The notes under the pieces: generated by a model | Databases searched by the model: none | The model's input: only the letters and a program-made list of their open reading frames with translations | What the model was told of the DNA's origin: nothing | Shown here: positions 45,668 through 58,760 of the stretch, piece after piece | Layout: each line of letters opens with the position of its first letter | Numbering within the stretch: the first letter of the stretch is position 1 | Source of the DNA: Sycobia sp. Sy_11 | Lineage: Eukaryota; Arthropoda; Insecta; Hymenoptera; Epichrysomallidae | Length of the DNA stretch: 64,000 bases | Direction: 5' to 3' | Assembly (NCBI GenBank): GCA_018907035.1 | Contig: JACCIC010000300.1 | Coordinates: 235,001-299,000, forward strand | Translations under genes and position numbers: made by a program

Positions 45668-45670
45668 TCA
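45668..45670 (-). other. Abd-B: Candidate leaky stop codon TGA-C of Abd-B
   Basis: Read on the minus strand the site is CAT CAG TGA CCC GTG. TGA followed by C is the tetranucleotide most often linked with readthrough in animals. The second stop is GCT TAG GGG, a less leaky context. No stem-loop was computed; the sequence just downstream is about 75 percent G+C and could fold strongly, a feature sometimes seen after readthrough stops. Confidence 0.5.
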
Positions 45671-46101
45671 CTGATGGTGCTTGGCCGAGCCGTTGGCGTG
45701 GTGCGCCTGCGCGGCGACGTGGTGGACGCTCGCGTGGCCCGCGCCCGGATGGTGATGGCCGCCCCCGGCGCCGTGGTGATTCGCGTTGTTCGCCTGCGAG
45801 TTGTTGTTGTTGTTCTGCTGCTGCGTCTGGCGCTGGCTGTTCTTCTTGTTCTTCATGCGGCGGTTCTGGAACCAGATCTTCACCTGGCGCTCGGTCAGGT
45901 TCAGGTTGCGCGCCAGCTCCCAGCGCTTCTGCTTGGAAACGTAGGCGTTGAAGAGGAACTCCTTCTCGAGCTCGAGGGTCTGGAACTTGGAGTAGGGCTT
46001 GCGCTTCTTGCGGACCGTCACCTGACCGGTCCACTCGAGGGGGTTCGTGCCGGCGACGCCCATACCGGCGACGCCGACCCCGACGCCGACGCCGAGGGAG
46101 C
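45668..46101 (-). CDS. Abd-B: Abdominal-B, homeobox exon with canonical C-terminus
   Basis: This exon encodes residues 416-559. It opens with a Gly/Val-rich linker, then [10 protein letters not shown], whose Trp is the Abd-B-class counterpart of the hexapeptide that contacts Extradenticle/PBC partners in other Hox proteins. The homeodomain follows (about 445-504), then [14 protein letters not shown] and a His/Gly/Ala-rich tail ending KHHQ, much like the end of other insect Abd-B proteins. The acceptor is a pyrimidine-rich stretch ending CCGACAG|GC; the leading GC completes the Gly codon begun by the final G of exon 1, so both exons join in one frame. It is GC-rich with strong G/C at third positions. 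The stop is TGA in a TGA-C context, and the frame stays open after it (see the extension entries). Long open frames on the other strand across this exon are shadows of GC-rich coding sequence. Direct joining to exon 1 is inferred from phase; a small extra exon cannot be excluded. Confidence 0.95.
45836..46015 (-). other. Abd-B: Homeobox (60-residue Abd-B class homeodomain)
   Basis: The sixty codons run from V1 to S60. Basic N-terminal arm [11 protein letters not shown]; helix 1 around [12 protein letters not shown]; helix 2 [13 protein letters not shown]; recognition helix [19 protein letters not shown] with W48, F49, Q50, N51 and R53 all present. Gln50 and Asn51 are the base-contacting residues. 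K3, Y8 and the K/R-rich end mark the posterior (Hox9-13/Abd-B) class, which prefers TTTAT/TTAC-type sites. No substitution that would impair DNA binding is visible. Confidence 0.97.
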
Positions 46102-46125
46102 CTGTCGGGAACAAGGAGGATGGGG
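46102..46125 (-). other. Abd-B: Splice acceptor of Abd-B homeobox exon
   Basis: Minus strand CCTCCTTGTTCCCGACAG with the boundary after 46102: a short pyrimidine tract followed by CAG. The phase fits the exon 1 donor. Confidence 0.88.
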
Positions 46126-46141
46126 AGGAACCCCACATCAC

Positions 46142-47515
46142 TTAACACAATTAGTTGGCCCAGACATGTTAAACCCATTAGCTATATATGTATATAGATA
46201 AAGATATTATATTCGTGCGTGCAGATAAATATATGTGCGTATGTAGATTGCGAAATTACACGGTGATAGCGAGCCTGGGTTTCGTACGTTTACGCTATCG
46301 ATGAAAGCTCGAAATTGACTAAAAAGTTCTAAATAATAGATGATTTTTACACAAATTAACGTAAGATGCACTTTAACACCGTGATCATCGAGATTCGTGT
46401 TAGCTTATTTAAAAAGTTCAGATTCTCGTACTTAAGATACTAGGGTTTCAACAAATTCACTAAAAGTGTAATTGAAAATTAATCTCACAATGCTTAACAG
46501 AACTTTGGAAAATTAATTTATTCAATGACTATAAACGTTTAAGTGGAGGGAATGAAATGTTAAACGAGCTTAAAAAATAAGATCGACTTTGCGTAAAGAA
46601 CAACGTTAGTTCCTCGAAGATTGGCTGTATTTATTCAATTAAGCGTTCGGACTGAAATAATTGAACATGGTAATTTTGAAATAATAATCGAAAAATGTAG
46701 ATCGCGATCTAGTGACCAATATTGAATAGTCTGCTAACATTATTGACTTATACAAAAAAGCTGAAAGAGGACGTAAAGTTTTAGAGTGATTTTTTCATAT
46801 TGAAATCCAGTCAATTTACTGGATGAATTAAAATTTAAGTTTTTGAATTCTATAGAGTACTTTTCACGTGTGTTAGACAACGCAATGCGATATTTTAAAA
46901 AAGATAGTTCAAATTTGATCTTACATGCGAACAGAATGATTATTTTAAGCACATTGTTAAAGCAAGTGCCATTTTATTCCCTCAGTTTGAGCCGTGGAAT
47001 TTTATTATAGGATTGCCGTTGTAAAAGAGAAAAAACAACATATCTAACGTCGGCGTAAAATTTATTTCATTTTGCCGTTTGGCCCGAACCTCGGCGAAGT
47101 CTACGAACACAGGTGTGTAAAATCATATTTTACGTATCTGTCGAACAAATACGTATCAAATATACTTTGTCAATATCGATTTTCTGCTTCTAATTTAAAA
47201 TCTAAAATGAGAAAAAAATGAATCCTTCCATAATAAAATAATAAAAGGCACCAACCTTTCTTTTCTAAAAACAACAAAAGCCCAGACTCGTTGATAAAAT
47301 GTTGAAAGATACTTATTAGATAATTGATTGTGAAAATTTCATAATCCATGCTAAAAACACATTCGACACACGGTTCACGACTTGTACATGTAAATATAAA
47401 TTACAAAAGAGGATAAAATGGTATTCGTAAATGATTTCCACGGTCTTAGGAACATGCTTAATAAATGTATCAGACGGAAATATCGGCGCGGCCCACATTG
47501 CAAAAGTCTTGTAAA
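46142..47515. other. Intron part next to the homeobox exon, repeat-poor
   Basis: About 1.4 kb of AT-rich unique sequence without any microsatellite, in contrast with the rest of the intron. No protein-like frame. The clean composition makes it a candidate regulatory interval. Confidence 0.6.
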
Positions 47516-47679
47516 ACAAAGCTCTCTCTCTCTCTCTCTCTGCCTCCACGGCTCGCCGCACCGGGCCGCTCTCGCGGGATCTTGATTTCTCATGGCGCTC
47601 GGGCGCCCGCGGGTCTCGCAAGAAATCGGAACGATCTCGCTCGCCTCGCGGCGGCTAGAAGAGAGGTTCCAGAGGCATT

Positions 47680-47718
<39 letters not shown>

Positions 47719-47925
47719 CTCTTCATCTTTATATACATTTCCGCTCGGTCGCCTATGGGGCACGGTCCAAGTGTCTCTTACTACCAATCACCCTCGCCTC
47801 TCCGACCCGCGGGAGAGGAATACGGACGCGGGGAAAACGGATCAGCCGGAGCCGAGCAAAAAGATCGGTCCCCCGCGGGCCCCGGCGTTCCGTTAATTGG
47901 GAGTGAATATATATATATATCTATA

Positions 47926-47982
<57 letters not shown>

Positions 47983-48265
47983 GGCGAGCTCGCGCCCAAG
48001 CAGCTGGGGAGACCCCGGAGAGAGCCAGAGAGAGCGAGAGAGAGAGAGAGAGAGGGAGCCCCGTTATAATAGTAACAGCCGGTATATACACCGCGACTCT
48101 CTGACATTCGTTTTGTTGTTCTCTCTGTCCTCCGGGCTCGCGTCGTTAAGCTCGATCGCCCCCCCCCTCCCTGTTCGTCCCGCCCCCCCAGGATCGATAG
48201 CGATTGCCTATTCATTATCAATTCGTGGAAATCCCGGATGACTGAAACGAGGGCAAAAGTGCATA

Positions 48266-48315
<50 letters not shown>

Positions 48316-48627
48316 TAACTGTATAGAGTACTCCGCGATTCGTATGAATTAATCTTAATCCCGGAGAGATACGCTGACGGGCATAGGATAAATACGTACA
48401 TATAATTGCAGTTACGAAGTTCGTATCGAAGGAGCCCTCGAGGCGCGCGCACGTGTGTATACGTGGATATGGGCGCGCGTGTAATGATTCTGAGGGTGAG
48501 GGGGAGGGGGTGGATAGGTGGGCGAGCGCGCATCTTCCCCCGTGCACACGTTATAAAGTTCGCGCATGCGTGCCGTATATCAACGCACCGACGATTTATC
48601 GCTCCTTTACCGCTCTCGTCGCGGGTA

Positions 48628-48701
<74 letters not shown>

Positions 48702-48718
48702 CTAATGTGCGCGGCGGG

Positions 48719-48752
<34 letters not shown>

Positions 48753-48912
48753 AAGACTCGTCCTCATTATCGCGGATAGTCGTAAACATCGCGTCCAAGG
48801 GTTGTGCCTTTTTTTCTTTCTTCGTCGCTTGCTTAATTACTTCGTTAATTGGGCTACACTACTTATTCCGTTTTTCTCTGTTTTTCATTGCTTTTTACTA
48901 ACTATCTCTCTC

Positions 48913-48943
<31 letters not shown>

Positions 48944-49000
48944 GTCGCTCCCCGATCTCGTTCTGAGTGCGTCGCCGACAGACGCCCATCGAATGCTTCG
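47516..49000. repeat. Intronic cluster of TC, TA and GA arrays
   Basis: (TC)n 47520..47541, (TA)n 47683..47715, TA/TATC 47907..47979, (GA)n 48033..48055, (TA)n 48270..48306, (TA)n 48629..48700, (GA)n 48718..48747 and TC-rich 48905..48943, with CpG-rich patches between. Confidence 0.9.
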
Positions 49001-50320
49001 TGCGCATTTGATTGAATCCGTCCCCTCGACAGCCACTGGAGTTTTTCGAGGGTGGATCTTCGCGAAAGCGCGATCGAGCCCTGCCGATTCCCAATCCCGG
49101 CGTCCTCGCCGACCGCCTAAGTTTTCGTTTTGTTTCTTTTTTCGTTTTTTATCTTGTTCAATTTAGAAATTCTCGAATCCGCCCCCGATCACCGTAAGAC
49201 GGAACTACCCGCCAATAAAACACGTCATTTGGTTCGCCTCGTTCCACGGCGTCGCATTGTTATATAAATATTATATTTCACGATGCCCGCTTTTATAACT
49301 CATTGTTAATCGTTTGAGCGAAACTTTATTTATTTATTTTTTATTTTTTCTTAAACGCTGCAGCGCAGGGACAGCGGCGAGTAATAGTATACCGGATCGA
49401 AACGCGAGACGAACGCGATATCGAATATACGGTTTTTCAACGGAACGGATACGAACGCGTAAATTTCGATCGGGGACCAGTCTCGGAGCCAGTTTCTGAG
49501 GAAGAAGTCGGCAATTCCGGCGATAATGGCAGCTACAATTATTTCGCGAACGGGATTCCGACTGGGATTTCTGATCGAGACCAAATTGCCAAATGGAAAT
49601 GTTCGTCAACGGCACGTGTCCGCTGGATTTATTTGTTTCTTCTTTTTTTTTTTTTTTTTTTGTTAATTAACGATATGGAAATCGTCACGAAGGAAAATGT
49701 CAGTCGGGATTTTTTTTCATCACGAAATTCCAATTGTTTTATTGCATTTGCAAATTATTGCCTCAATCGAGTGCCGACACGTTTCGTGCTTTCGCAACGC
49801 TCGTTATCGATCGTGAATGATGATAAATGAAAAACTAAATTATCGCGATGCTCAAATCGGACATTTCATGGAGCTCGTCTTGGCTCCAGTGTTTACGGAA
49901 AGGATTCGACCATCTGCAGTTTTTGGGAATAGCGATTAGGCGAACTTCGGCGACCAGCTTGGTTCGAATTAGAATCTTGTACCTTAAAAATTGACGTTCC
50001 GATCTTATTATTTCAGCCTTTCGGCCGGATTATCGTGTTACTCTTAGGTGTCCGTGTACTTCATTAGGACGGAGCACCGGCTAATGAAAAAAAAAAAAAA
50101 CACACGACGCAACGAAATTCTTGTTAAGAAAGAAAAAGAACGACGTAAACTACTTTTTTCTCTCTCTCTCTCTCTCTCATCCCATACTCGTCTTTTCCTC
50201 CCCCTGCTGCCCCCCACCCATAACGTACCGAAATCGCTACTACATACAAACCGTAAAATATTGCGAGCAACGCGAAAAGGAAGAAAAAGTGCAAGAGATA
50301 TATATATATTTACACATTGC

Positions 50321-50368
<48 letters not shown>

Positions 50369-50661
50369 GCAATTCCTCTCCGACGTTTTTTTTTGTTCTT
50401 CTTTAACCCCCTCTCTATCCTCTCTTTGAGAACGACCGTCAGACCGAAGGATACGGAGGAATTTTTTTTATTTTTTTTAATTTATAACGCGCGCGTCGTC
50501 ATTTTGCGCTGCACCTCGTCGTTGCCGAGAGCTCCGCACCGTCGCCTGGACGCGCGCACCGATGATTCGTGGAAACAAATGGCGATGTGTCGTGGTCTCG
50601 TGAGCCAAGGCTGCGGCGCCGCATGTGCAGCGGCGCACCGACCGGCGGATGTGTATACACG

Positions 50662-50692
<31 letters not shown>

Positions 50693-51643
50693 CTACACAT
50701 GCATACATACACACGCACGGACACGTGTACACGCATGCATGCATGTCTGACTGCGCGCGCTTGTGCGTACCGTCTGTGTCGGCGCGGCACGGTTTTGTCG
50801 GCGAGTCGCCGCGGTATATGATATAATTGGACCGCTCGCTCTACAATCCGTGCGAAGAACATGGGAACGAGCGTTGCGGGCCTCTTCTCGAGGATGAGAG
50901 GAGTCGAGTGCGCGAGAGTAAGAGAGAGCGAGAGAGAGAGAGAGACAGTGAGAAATACGAGCAGTTCGTGCTCCTACAGAGCGAGCTTGCGCGAGGCGAG
51001 CCTCGTATTATGTTATATAGCGCTAAGATCAAAGCTGATCTCTGCGCGCGCGCTCGTACCGCGCCTGGCACATCGGCGCAGGGCCGCGACGCGCGATATA
51101 CATATATTTTCCAATCGAAAAATCTCCCATCATCCCACTTCGTGCACATAGTTATCATTCCGGCTGGTTTAGAGAAAATTGGATTTTCGAGGTCGTGCCT
51201 GTGTGTACACGTACACGTACACGTACACATATAATTAAGCCAATATTATTTTAATTGAGCTCCGCTTTGATGAGGCGGCGGCGGCGGCGGCGCGAGCGCG
51301 CTCCGTTCGACTCGTCTTATATGAATATATATGTATAAGTCACAGGGATGTGCGACGATGGCGATCGGGCTTTGGTCTCGGTCAGAGGCTAACATTTTCC
51401 CGTTTCCCGTTATTATCATAAACATCCGCCGATCGCGAGCTAATGAAATAACAAGCAAATATATACGTACGATAATTTCTGGCGTACAAATGGATTTAAA
51501 GAACGCCACTTTGGCGAGGCAGGCCGGTTTGTTTGATCCGAACTAGAAGCCGCACTATCTAGATAGATATATATGTGTATAATGTTTGCGTTCCCGTTCC
51601 CATCGCCAGTCGCGGTTATGATTTAGCATGATTATTATTATAG

Positions 51644-51717
<74 letters not shown>

Positions 51718-52150
51718 ACATATACATATGTACATTCGGCGTCCGTTGGTAATCGGAAAATCGAAGATTTCCCGCGGGATGAATATGGAGCGTTGATTGC
51801 GCGCGCGTGCGGCCATCGTTAATAGAGCGCCGCGTGCGCGCTGCTCTGTATATACACGTGCAACGGCAACAGTGCAGGCGACGCGGCCCGCCGAGGATAG
51901 ACGGACGGAGCGAGGGAGGGCGGGAGGCAGGGAGATTTAAATTCATGACTTTAGTAGCGATGGCATATATGCCGTTTAATCGCCTTTCACGATGTTATCT
52001 ACGACCGCCAGACGCATAAACTGTTCCGTTTCGCTGTATTCTAGCTTACACCTTGTCTCCCCCCTCCTCCGCCGAGCGCACCGCCTCTCCGCCCTTTTTG
52101 ACGCCTCGCGCACAGCCCGGCTTTCGGCTCCTTTGTTTTCTCGCCCACGC
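49000..52150. other. Intronic mixed sequence with CpG islands
   Basis: 49000..50150 is mostly unique. (TC)n 50160..50178, (TA)n 50323..50366 and TA/CA patches 50660..50730 follow, with CpG-rich sequence at 50490..51100. The compound (CA)n/(TA)n is at 51643..51717. No exon recognised. Confidence 0.65.
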
Positions 52151-52152
52151 GC

Positions 52153-52154
<2 letters not shown>

Positions 52155-52187
<33 letters not shown>

Positions 52188-52231
52188 CCTCTTTCTCTCG
52201 ATATCCTCGCGCGGTCCGCGAAGAGAGCAAT

Positions 52232-52274
<43 letters not shown>
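52155..52274. repeat. Inverted (TC)n / (GA)n pair in Abd-B intron
   Basis: (TC)n 52155..52185 and (GA)n 52235..52274 are complementary arms of about 30 bases around a spacer of about 49 bases. The pair can form a long hairpin in DNA or in the intronic transcript. Confidence 0.85.
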
Positions 52275-52276
<2 letters not shown>

Positions 52277-52452
52277 TCTCGTACCCTCTCTCTCGCTCTA
52301 TCTCCACGGCGCGATTTCCTAAGCGCGACGGAAATTTATCGCCTATACTAAAACTGCTCGCGCGCGCGTGCGCGCGGAAATATGCAAATTATTCGTTCGG
52401 CCGTGAGGTCAGGATTCGCGCGTCTGCGGTGTATGCGCTTTTGCGAACATAC

Positions 52453-52502
<50 letters not shown>

Positions 52503-52749
52503 TATGTGTGTGTGTGTGTACAATAGTACATCGTGTCGTCGTCGTCGTCGTTGTCGTCAACGTCAATGCAATCTGTGTATACGCGATCTTCGCGCGCTGA
52601 TGCTTATATATGTACACGTACACGCAGCGCAGACCACGTGCGCGCACTCCTGATCTGTATTATTATATCCGTCGCCATAGAATGTATAGGCTCGCGGGCG
52701 TACGTGGATTTACTATATATATATATATATACACATACACACAGACTGC

Positions 52750-52786
<37 letters not shown>

Positions 52787-53232
52787 TCCTCCCGTGCTCC
52801 CGCGCGCACATTTTTTATTTCTCATTTTTTTTTTTTTTTTGCCTCTCCCGTCGCCTCTACCGCCGACTCGCCCGCCGTCCGTATGCATATATAATGCACA
52901 CGGAGTGATATACCATCGCGGCGCGCGGGCGTGGGCCTATGTGTGCACGCGCGCGGTGTATATTTCTCCGTTGTACACTCCCTCCTACTCCTCCACCTCC
53001 CACTCTCCCACCCCCCTCCTCCCCCGCCTTCCCTCTCTCGGTCGTTCTCTCGCCCTTGTCCTCGCGCGCGCGCGCTCGCGAGCGCCCGCGTATCTCTTTG
53101 AAACAATGGCGCGCAAGTGCAACACACGCCGCGGCTCTGTACATGGAAAGACAATGGGTGTATTGAATGCACTCCCGGAGATATAGACCCGCCGAAGGCT
53201 GATGCGGACGTTTTAGATTGCGTTCGCTTTCA
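52275..53232. other. Intronic CpG-rich island with TA and TC arrays
   Basis: (TA)n 52454..52499, (GTC)n 52536..52558, (TC)n 52753..52782 and strongly CpG- and C-rich sequence at 52840..53110. Several open frames are compositional. No exon recognised. Confidence 0.65.
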
Positions 53233-53233
53233 A

Positions 53234-53266
<33 letters not shown>
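53233..53266. repeat. Poly(A) tract of about 30 bases
   Basis: A pure A-run with a second one at 53390..53410. No element, coding remnant or target-site duplication was seen around it. Confidence 0.9.
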
Positions 53267-53267
<1 letters not shown>

Positions 53268-54428
53268 GAGAAACAGAAAAAAAAATCTAGGCCTCCAAGC
53301 GCATGTAATACATATTATAAATATATGTATACATATGACTTTGGAGCGATATGTGTCAGCCTGCCGCGCTTGAGGTTCGTGGCGTTTTACAAAAAAAAAA
53401 AAAAAAAAACGTGAAAGAAAAAGAGAGAGAAAAACTTTTTTAAAAACAATATATATGTATTCGCAAGACTCGTCTATATAAATCGATGGGGTTTGGTGTA
53501 AATTACACCCGTAAATTCAACCCGAAATGATGATTCACGTGTTTAAATTCATAAAATTAAAAACAAAAAAAAAGTATTGGTTTTAAATCGCTTTTCGAAT
53601 TTTTTTTTTGCACATTCTAGCCTATGTATGATTGTAGTTGTGTAGTATTGTGTAGAACGTTCCGTTCGGTAATGTTAAATTAAAGACACGGAATCGAGGG
53701 ATCCTCTTTTAGGGATGATGTGGTTGCATACCGAACATAAAAGTAATTAGCAAATTTTTTATTTGTAATTGTCGCAACGTCTCGATAGCTAATGCGAATG
53801 GAATAGAACATTTGTCTTTGATTAAAAAAATACAAAGTATGATACAATTCATTATCAGAAAACTCGAGGAAAGCGTCACGAAATAATTATCATTAATTCA
53901 GCTTCAGCGCTTTAAGGCTTCCGTAAGCGTTTGTAAGAAAATCGGCATTATTAAGTTTATTTTGTCTCATAGAGAAATCTTTACTATGTACCGGAGCCGA
54001 TGTTTAATAAACTAGATGTCTCGCTACGTGTTTCTAATATTTTTTTTTTTCATTCTGTCAAAATTTTATTGCGTTTCTTTAACCGTTATGTTTTTTTTTC
54101 GATTTATATTATAGTTTTTAATTTTCTTAAGAGATCCTAATAAAAAAGGTTGCAACAATAATGAAGTGACCTACTTTTGATTAAAACTATAGGCCCTCAA
54201 AATAATTTTTATTACTTTATTCACTTTGCTTATAACAAAATGTATTAAATAATTATTTATCGAAAAAGTAACGATTAATTGTACCGAAAAAATTACCCAA
54301 TTATCGTGCAGCTTTTACGTATCTGGAAAATTGAGACAGTTGGAGATGTACTGCAGTAATCAATCCTATACATACGCCTGTATAAAATATCTTCCTTCGT
54401 CAAACCTTGAGATATCCCCCGACAGATG

Positions 54429-54473
<45 letters not shown>

Positions 54474-55868
54474 GACGGACAATTTCGCGTAAATGTTAAA
54501 TTATAGTCCTGCCGTCGCTATAATGCGAGATAAAGGAGCGAACGCGCGCGCGCGCGCGCGTACATTCCGGGGCTCTCGCTCACGGGCTCCCGTCCGCGCG
54601 CTGGACACGCGTTACTTTCGTACGCGCGCGGGTCTATCGCCCGATATGGGACGGGAGGGGGGGGGGGTGAGAACCTCTCCCCCCTTCCTATTTACGCGCG
54701 CGCGACTACGCGTACCGCTCGGCTGGAGGCTCTCGCACCACCACCGACGCGCCTGACGCACTGCGTTACATTACGTAGAACGCGACCAGACATTGTGCGC
54801 CACGGGGACAATCGCGGAGCTATAATAGCGCTGCGCTGAAATGCCACCCCCCCCCCTCTGCCGCTTCGGCGATACCACCGCTTATACGCAGAGGCTCCCA
54901 AACAAGTTCCGTCTTTATATCATGCGCTCGCTCTCTGTATTGAGAAGGGAGAAATTGAAGAGAGAGAAAGAGAGAGTGCGTGTGTGCTTGCGTGTGTGTG
55001 TGCGCGCGCGCGCGCGTGCGAGAAAGAGACGAGTGGCGTCGAAAGAAAGTGGACGGGGACGTTGAGCGTGTGACGAGGCACGCGCGCGCGCGCGCGCACG
55101 ATATTACCGAATCTGAGACTTTGGATATATGAGGGGGGGGGGGGGTAGAAGTCAATATCGGGGGTGCGTTGTCCCCGGCTGACTTACGAATATTCGAAGG
55201 GTCGAGGGGCGGGTAGATAATCGTCTTGTGCCACGGGTCGCGCAACTAGTCGTACAAATACGTAACGAAAAGAAAAGATAAAAAAAAAACACAACCGCGT
55301 ATCAGATCCGGAAGATCGACGACGAGGCCCGGGAGCTTCGGTCTGGCGAGGACCGCGAATGCGCGAATGAATACGAAAACTGCGCGCTCGCGAGACTAGC
55401 AGGCAGTCGATTCGCGAATTAGGTGGGGGATTGACAGTGGGACGAAAATTGAACGAGGATAGCGCGTACTTTGTAACTCCAAGAAGAAATGTATTTAGAA
55501 AACGATTAACGTCATTAGGACTGTGTCGAAATAAGAAAATCGATAGATTGTCCAGTGAAAATTACCCGGTGAGTTCCCGGTAATTCCATCTTTGCAAAAA
55601 AAAAAAAAAAAAAAAACATTTCTAACAACATCACCGCACTTCTCTGAATAAATTCTCCACGCGTTTGAGTATATATTTACCATTCGCTTCTGGTTTGACC
55701 TTGTAAAAAATTTATAAAGTAAAAAAAATCCCCTGCAATTATTTACATTTTCACAGCGCGTGACGAAATTAATGACTGGAAATTTTTTCTCCCCGTCGCC
55801 AGTGAGTGACTTAAGCCCGTCTTTTCGTATCCCGATACTTTGGAATGAAATTTTCACAATGTTCACAG

Positions 55869-55929
<61 letters not shown>

Positions 55930-56162
55930 CGCTTTTTTATCGCAAACGAAAAAGAATACATATGAAAAGACTCTGATTGCGACAAGAGAGACTTGAAATG
56001 CTTCTGTAAGCTTTTCGTTGAGGTCACTGGGAGGGAGAGGGTCGATCTGCACAATCCCTCCGTAAAGACGACCAGCTTTAATTAACCCTTTCCTTGCCGA
56101 CCGAGCTTTAAACTGGCGACTACGCCCATATTGAGACAAATTACTTGTATATATATGTGCAT

Positions 56163-56231
<69 letters not shown>

Positions 56232-56369
56232 GATATGACTCGTGAGTGCATTATAAGTGGAGGGATTCTTTCATCGAAGCCGCGCGTCACTATTTTTTTT
56301 TCACAACGTCGTCGCTCCAATTTTTTATATACTTTAATTTCTCGACAACTGTATATGGTTATTTGAGAA

Positions 56370-56449
<80 letters not shown>

Positions 56450-56652
56450 CGAGCGTTACCGCTCGCTGTGCACCATGCTCGGCCGTATTGTTAGTATAGT
56501 AATTGCTAGTGCGCGCGCGCGAGGAAAAAAAGTGGAGCCCCCCTCCACCCGAGGTTAAGTGACGGATCGAAGCGAAAATATGGGTTTTCGCGTGTAAGCA
56601 GAGCAGACTGACACGATGACCGACGTTTGGAAAAAGTTTATATATATATATA

Positions 56653-56723
<71 letters not shown>

Positions 56724-57433
56724 GTAATTTTTTTGTTCTATATAAATTAGGGTGTACTCGACCTTTCAAAAAATATATTCGTTTCTCATTTAGTGAAAAA
56801 AAACGAAGAACGTACGCGATATTTCATTGAAGTCGAGCTAATTTTTAATTAGACATTATTAGAAATTATTAATTAGACAAGTACGTTATCGGATTCTTTT
56901 AGAATTATCGGATTTATATTAGAATTTTAAAATATGAATATAACGAATGCACATTGATTATTTACGCATAATCGTCCATTTACAAGTAAACGATATGTTT
57001 CGCATAGTTTGGTAGAATAACAAGTAATCTCCCGTATTAATGTGTAAAATCTCTAGTATGTGAATGTGGTTTAACTTTTAATTCGTATACATTTGACATA
57101 AGAACTATTCAGAAATATTCAGAAAATTACGGAGAAAAAATATATCAGTCAAATCAAACGTACTGGATTCCAATTGAAAATAATCAAGGTCTTGAACTTG
57201 AACGAGATAGATAAAATTATAAAACTTCCGAATCTAAAATACCGTTTCCTGCCTTTATTAATCTAAACTATTTCGAAATACTTTTCACAATCGAGAGATA
57301 CATTAAGCTCTATTCCATGTATATAAATATATATATAGGGTAAGTATATTTTTAAATGATTTCCCGTTCGTGTTAAAACTCAATTTCGAACTAAATCGAG
57401 CGACGTTTCGCCTAGTAAATGTAAAGCCAGAGC
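53267..57433. other. Intronic: unique AT-rich parts, CpG island, TA arrays
   Basis: 53300..54430 is unique AT-rich sequence. (GA)n 54433..54471 opens a CpG-rich island to 55240 with CG runs at 54543..54560 and 55079..55098. (TA)n 55868..55927 and 56169..56225, (GA)n 56378..56410 joined to (GT)n 56411..56444 and (TA)n 56637..56710 follow. 56830..57420 is unique. No exon recognised. Confidence 0.75.
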
Positions 57434-57473
<40 letters not shown>

Positions 57474-58476
57474 AGATAAAGAGAGAGAAGGAGACCGAGA
57501 ATGAATCGTGAGGTTATTTTTTTCTATTCGAGTCATTATGAGACGCTTGTGCGTATATTTAATAAATACACATAGATACAACATCAGCGTCAGCGGCATA
57601 ATCGTAGCGAGCCAAAAGAGGAAAAGATACAGTGCGCGGGAGAGATCAGCCGTCAGAGAACGCCACGAGCCGGCTAAGTCGTTCCATTATTATGCGTATA
57701 TATACATACATACATCGGGGGACATTACATGTGCGCGCGCATCCGTAAGAGAACACGTACAATGCGTGTACAGTACATGTGTGCGCGCGCGTGTGTACTG
57801 CGCGCGTGCGTGTACGTGCAACATCGGAGGGGAGCCGAGAATTCCGGCTGATACGGGTTATAATAGCGTTGCCCGTCATCAGCTGCCGGCGAGTGCCCGC
57901 GAAGGATCTCTTCAACCCGGCGCAGAGCGTTTCTCGAGCGACTAACGTTAATGCAGCCGCCATCTATTGGGCGACGTAAAAACTGCCGGTGGCGCGTAGT
58001 AGTACTCGATTCCGTTACATATATATATATACGTACCAGCTCTATAACAGACGAGCAGGCGAGCGCGCTGGTTTCTATTTTCATCTCCCGCGCGCGCTAT
58101 ATAGCTATCGCGACGCATCATCGTGCGTCGAGGAGAGCCGCACGCGCTAATACCGAAGGAGTTCCCATCGATTTTTTTTTTTTTTTTGAAATTGCGGGAT
58201 TAATTTAGATGAGAGTCGAAGCAGGAAACAATACGTGTGTGTGTGTGTGTGTGTGTGTGATTTGTATTTATCAAGATATATGTTTAGTAGTTTGAAATTT
58301 AATGGAGATAGAGAGAGAGAGAATAAATTACGGCAATTCGTAGTCGGTGGCTGTATTAGTAGCTACCCTGATGTGCGGCCGGACGCCGCTGTACAGCGCT
58401 CTCGTACTCGTTACGCAAGCGCGCGCATCGATTTACATTCCCGCGACTATTCCTCTCCTTTTCTTTCTCTCTTTAG

Positions 58477-58529
<53 letters not shown>

Positions 58530-58704
58530 TGTATATATATATATATATATACACATATATGTATACATATATGTAATACGAATGTATCGCTTATTAATAA
58601 AAATCAAGAAGCACAGTGGGCGCGTCGCTCTCCTCCTCCCCTCAATTCCAATCTTCATTACTTTCGTTTCTGTACATAATACCACCGTCCTCGCTTGCGG
58701 TATT

Positions 58705-58760
<56 letters not shown>

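Noticed and set aside
44688..46201. Long open frames on both strands across the homeobox exon (for example 44873..46201 plus, 44688..46178 minus)
   Set aside because: They are Arg/Pro/Gly-rich shadows of GC-rich coding sequence. The homeodomain frame is unambiguous.
53233..53266. Poly(A) tract as the tail of a retroposed copy
   Set aside because: No coding remnant, no second target-site copy and no element similarity. Other homopolymer runs are common here.
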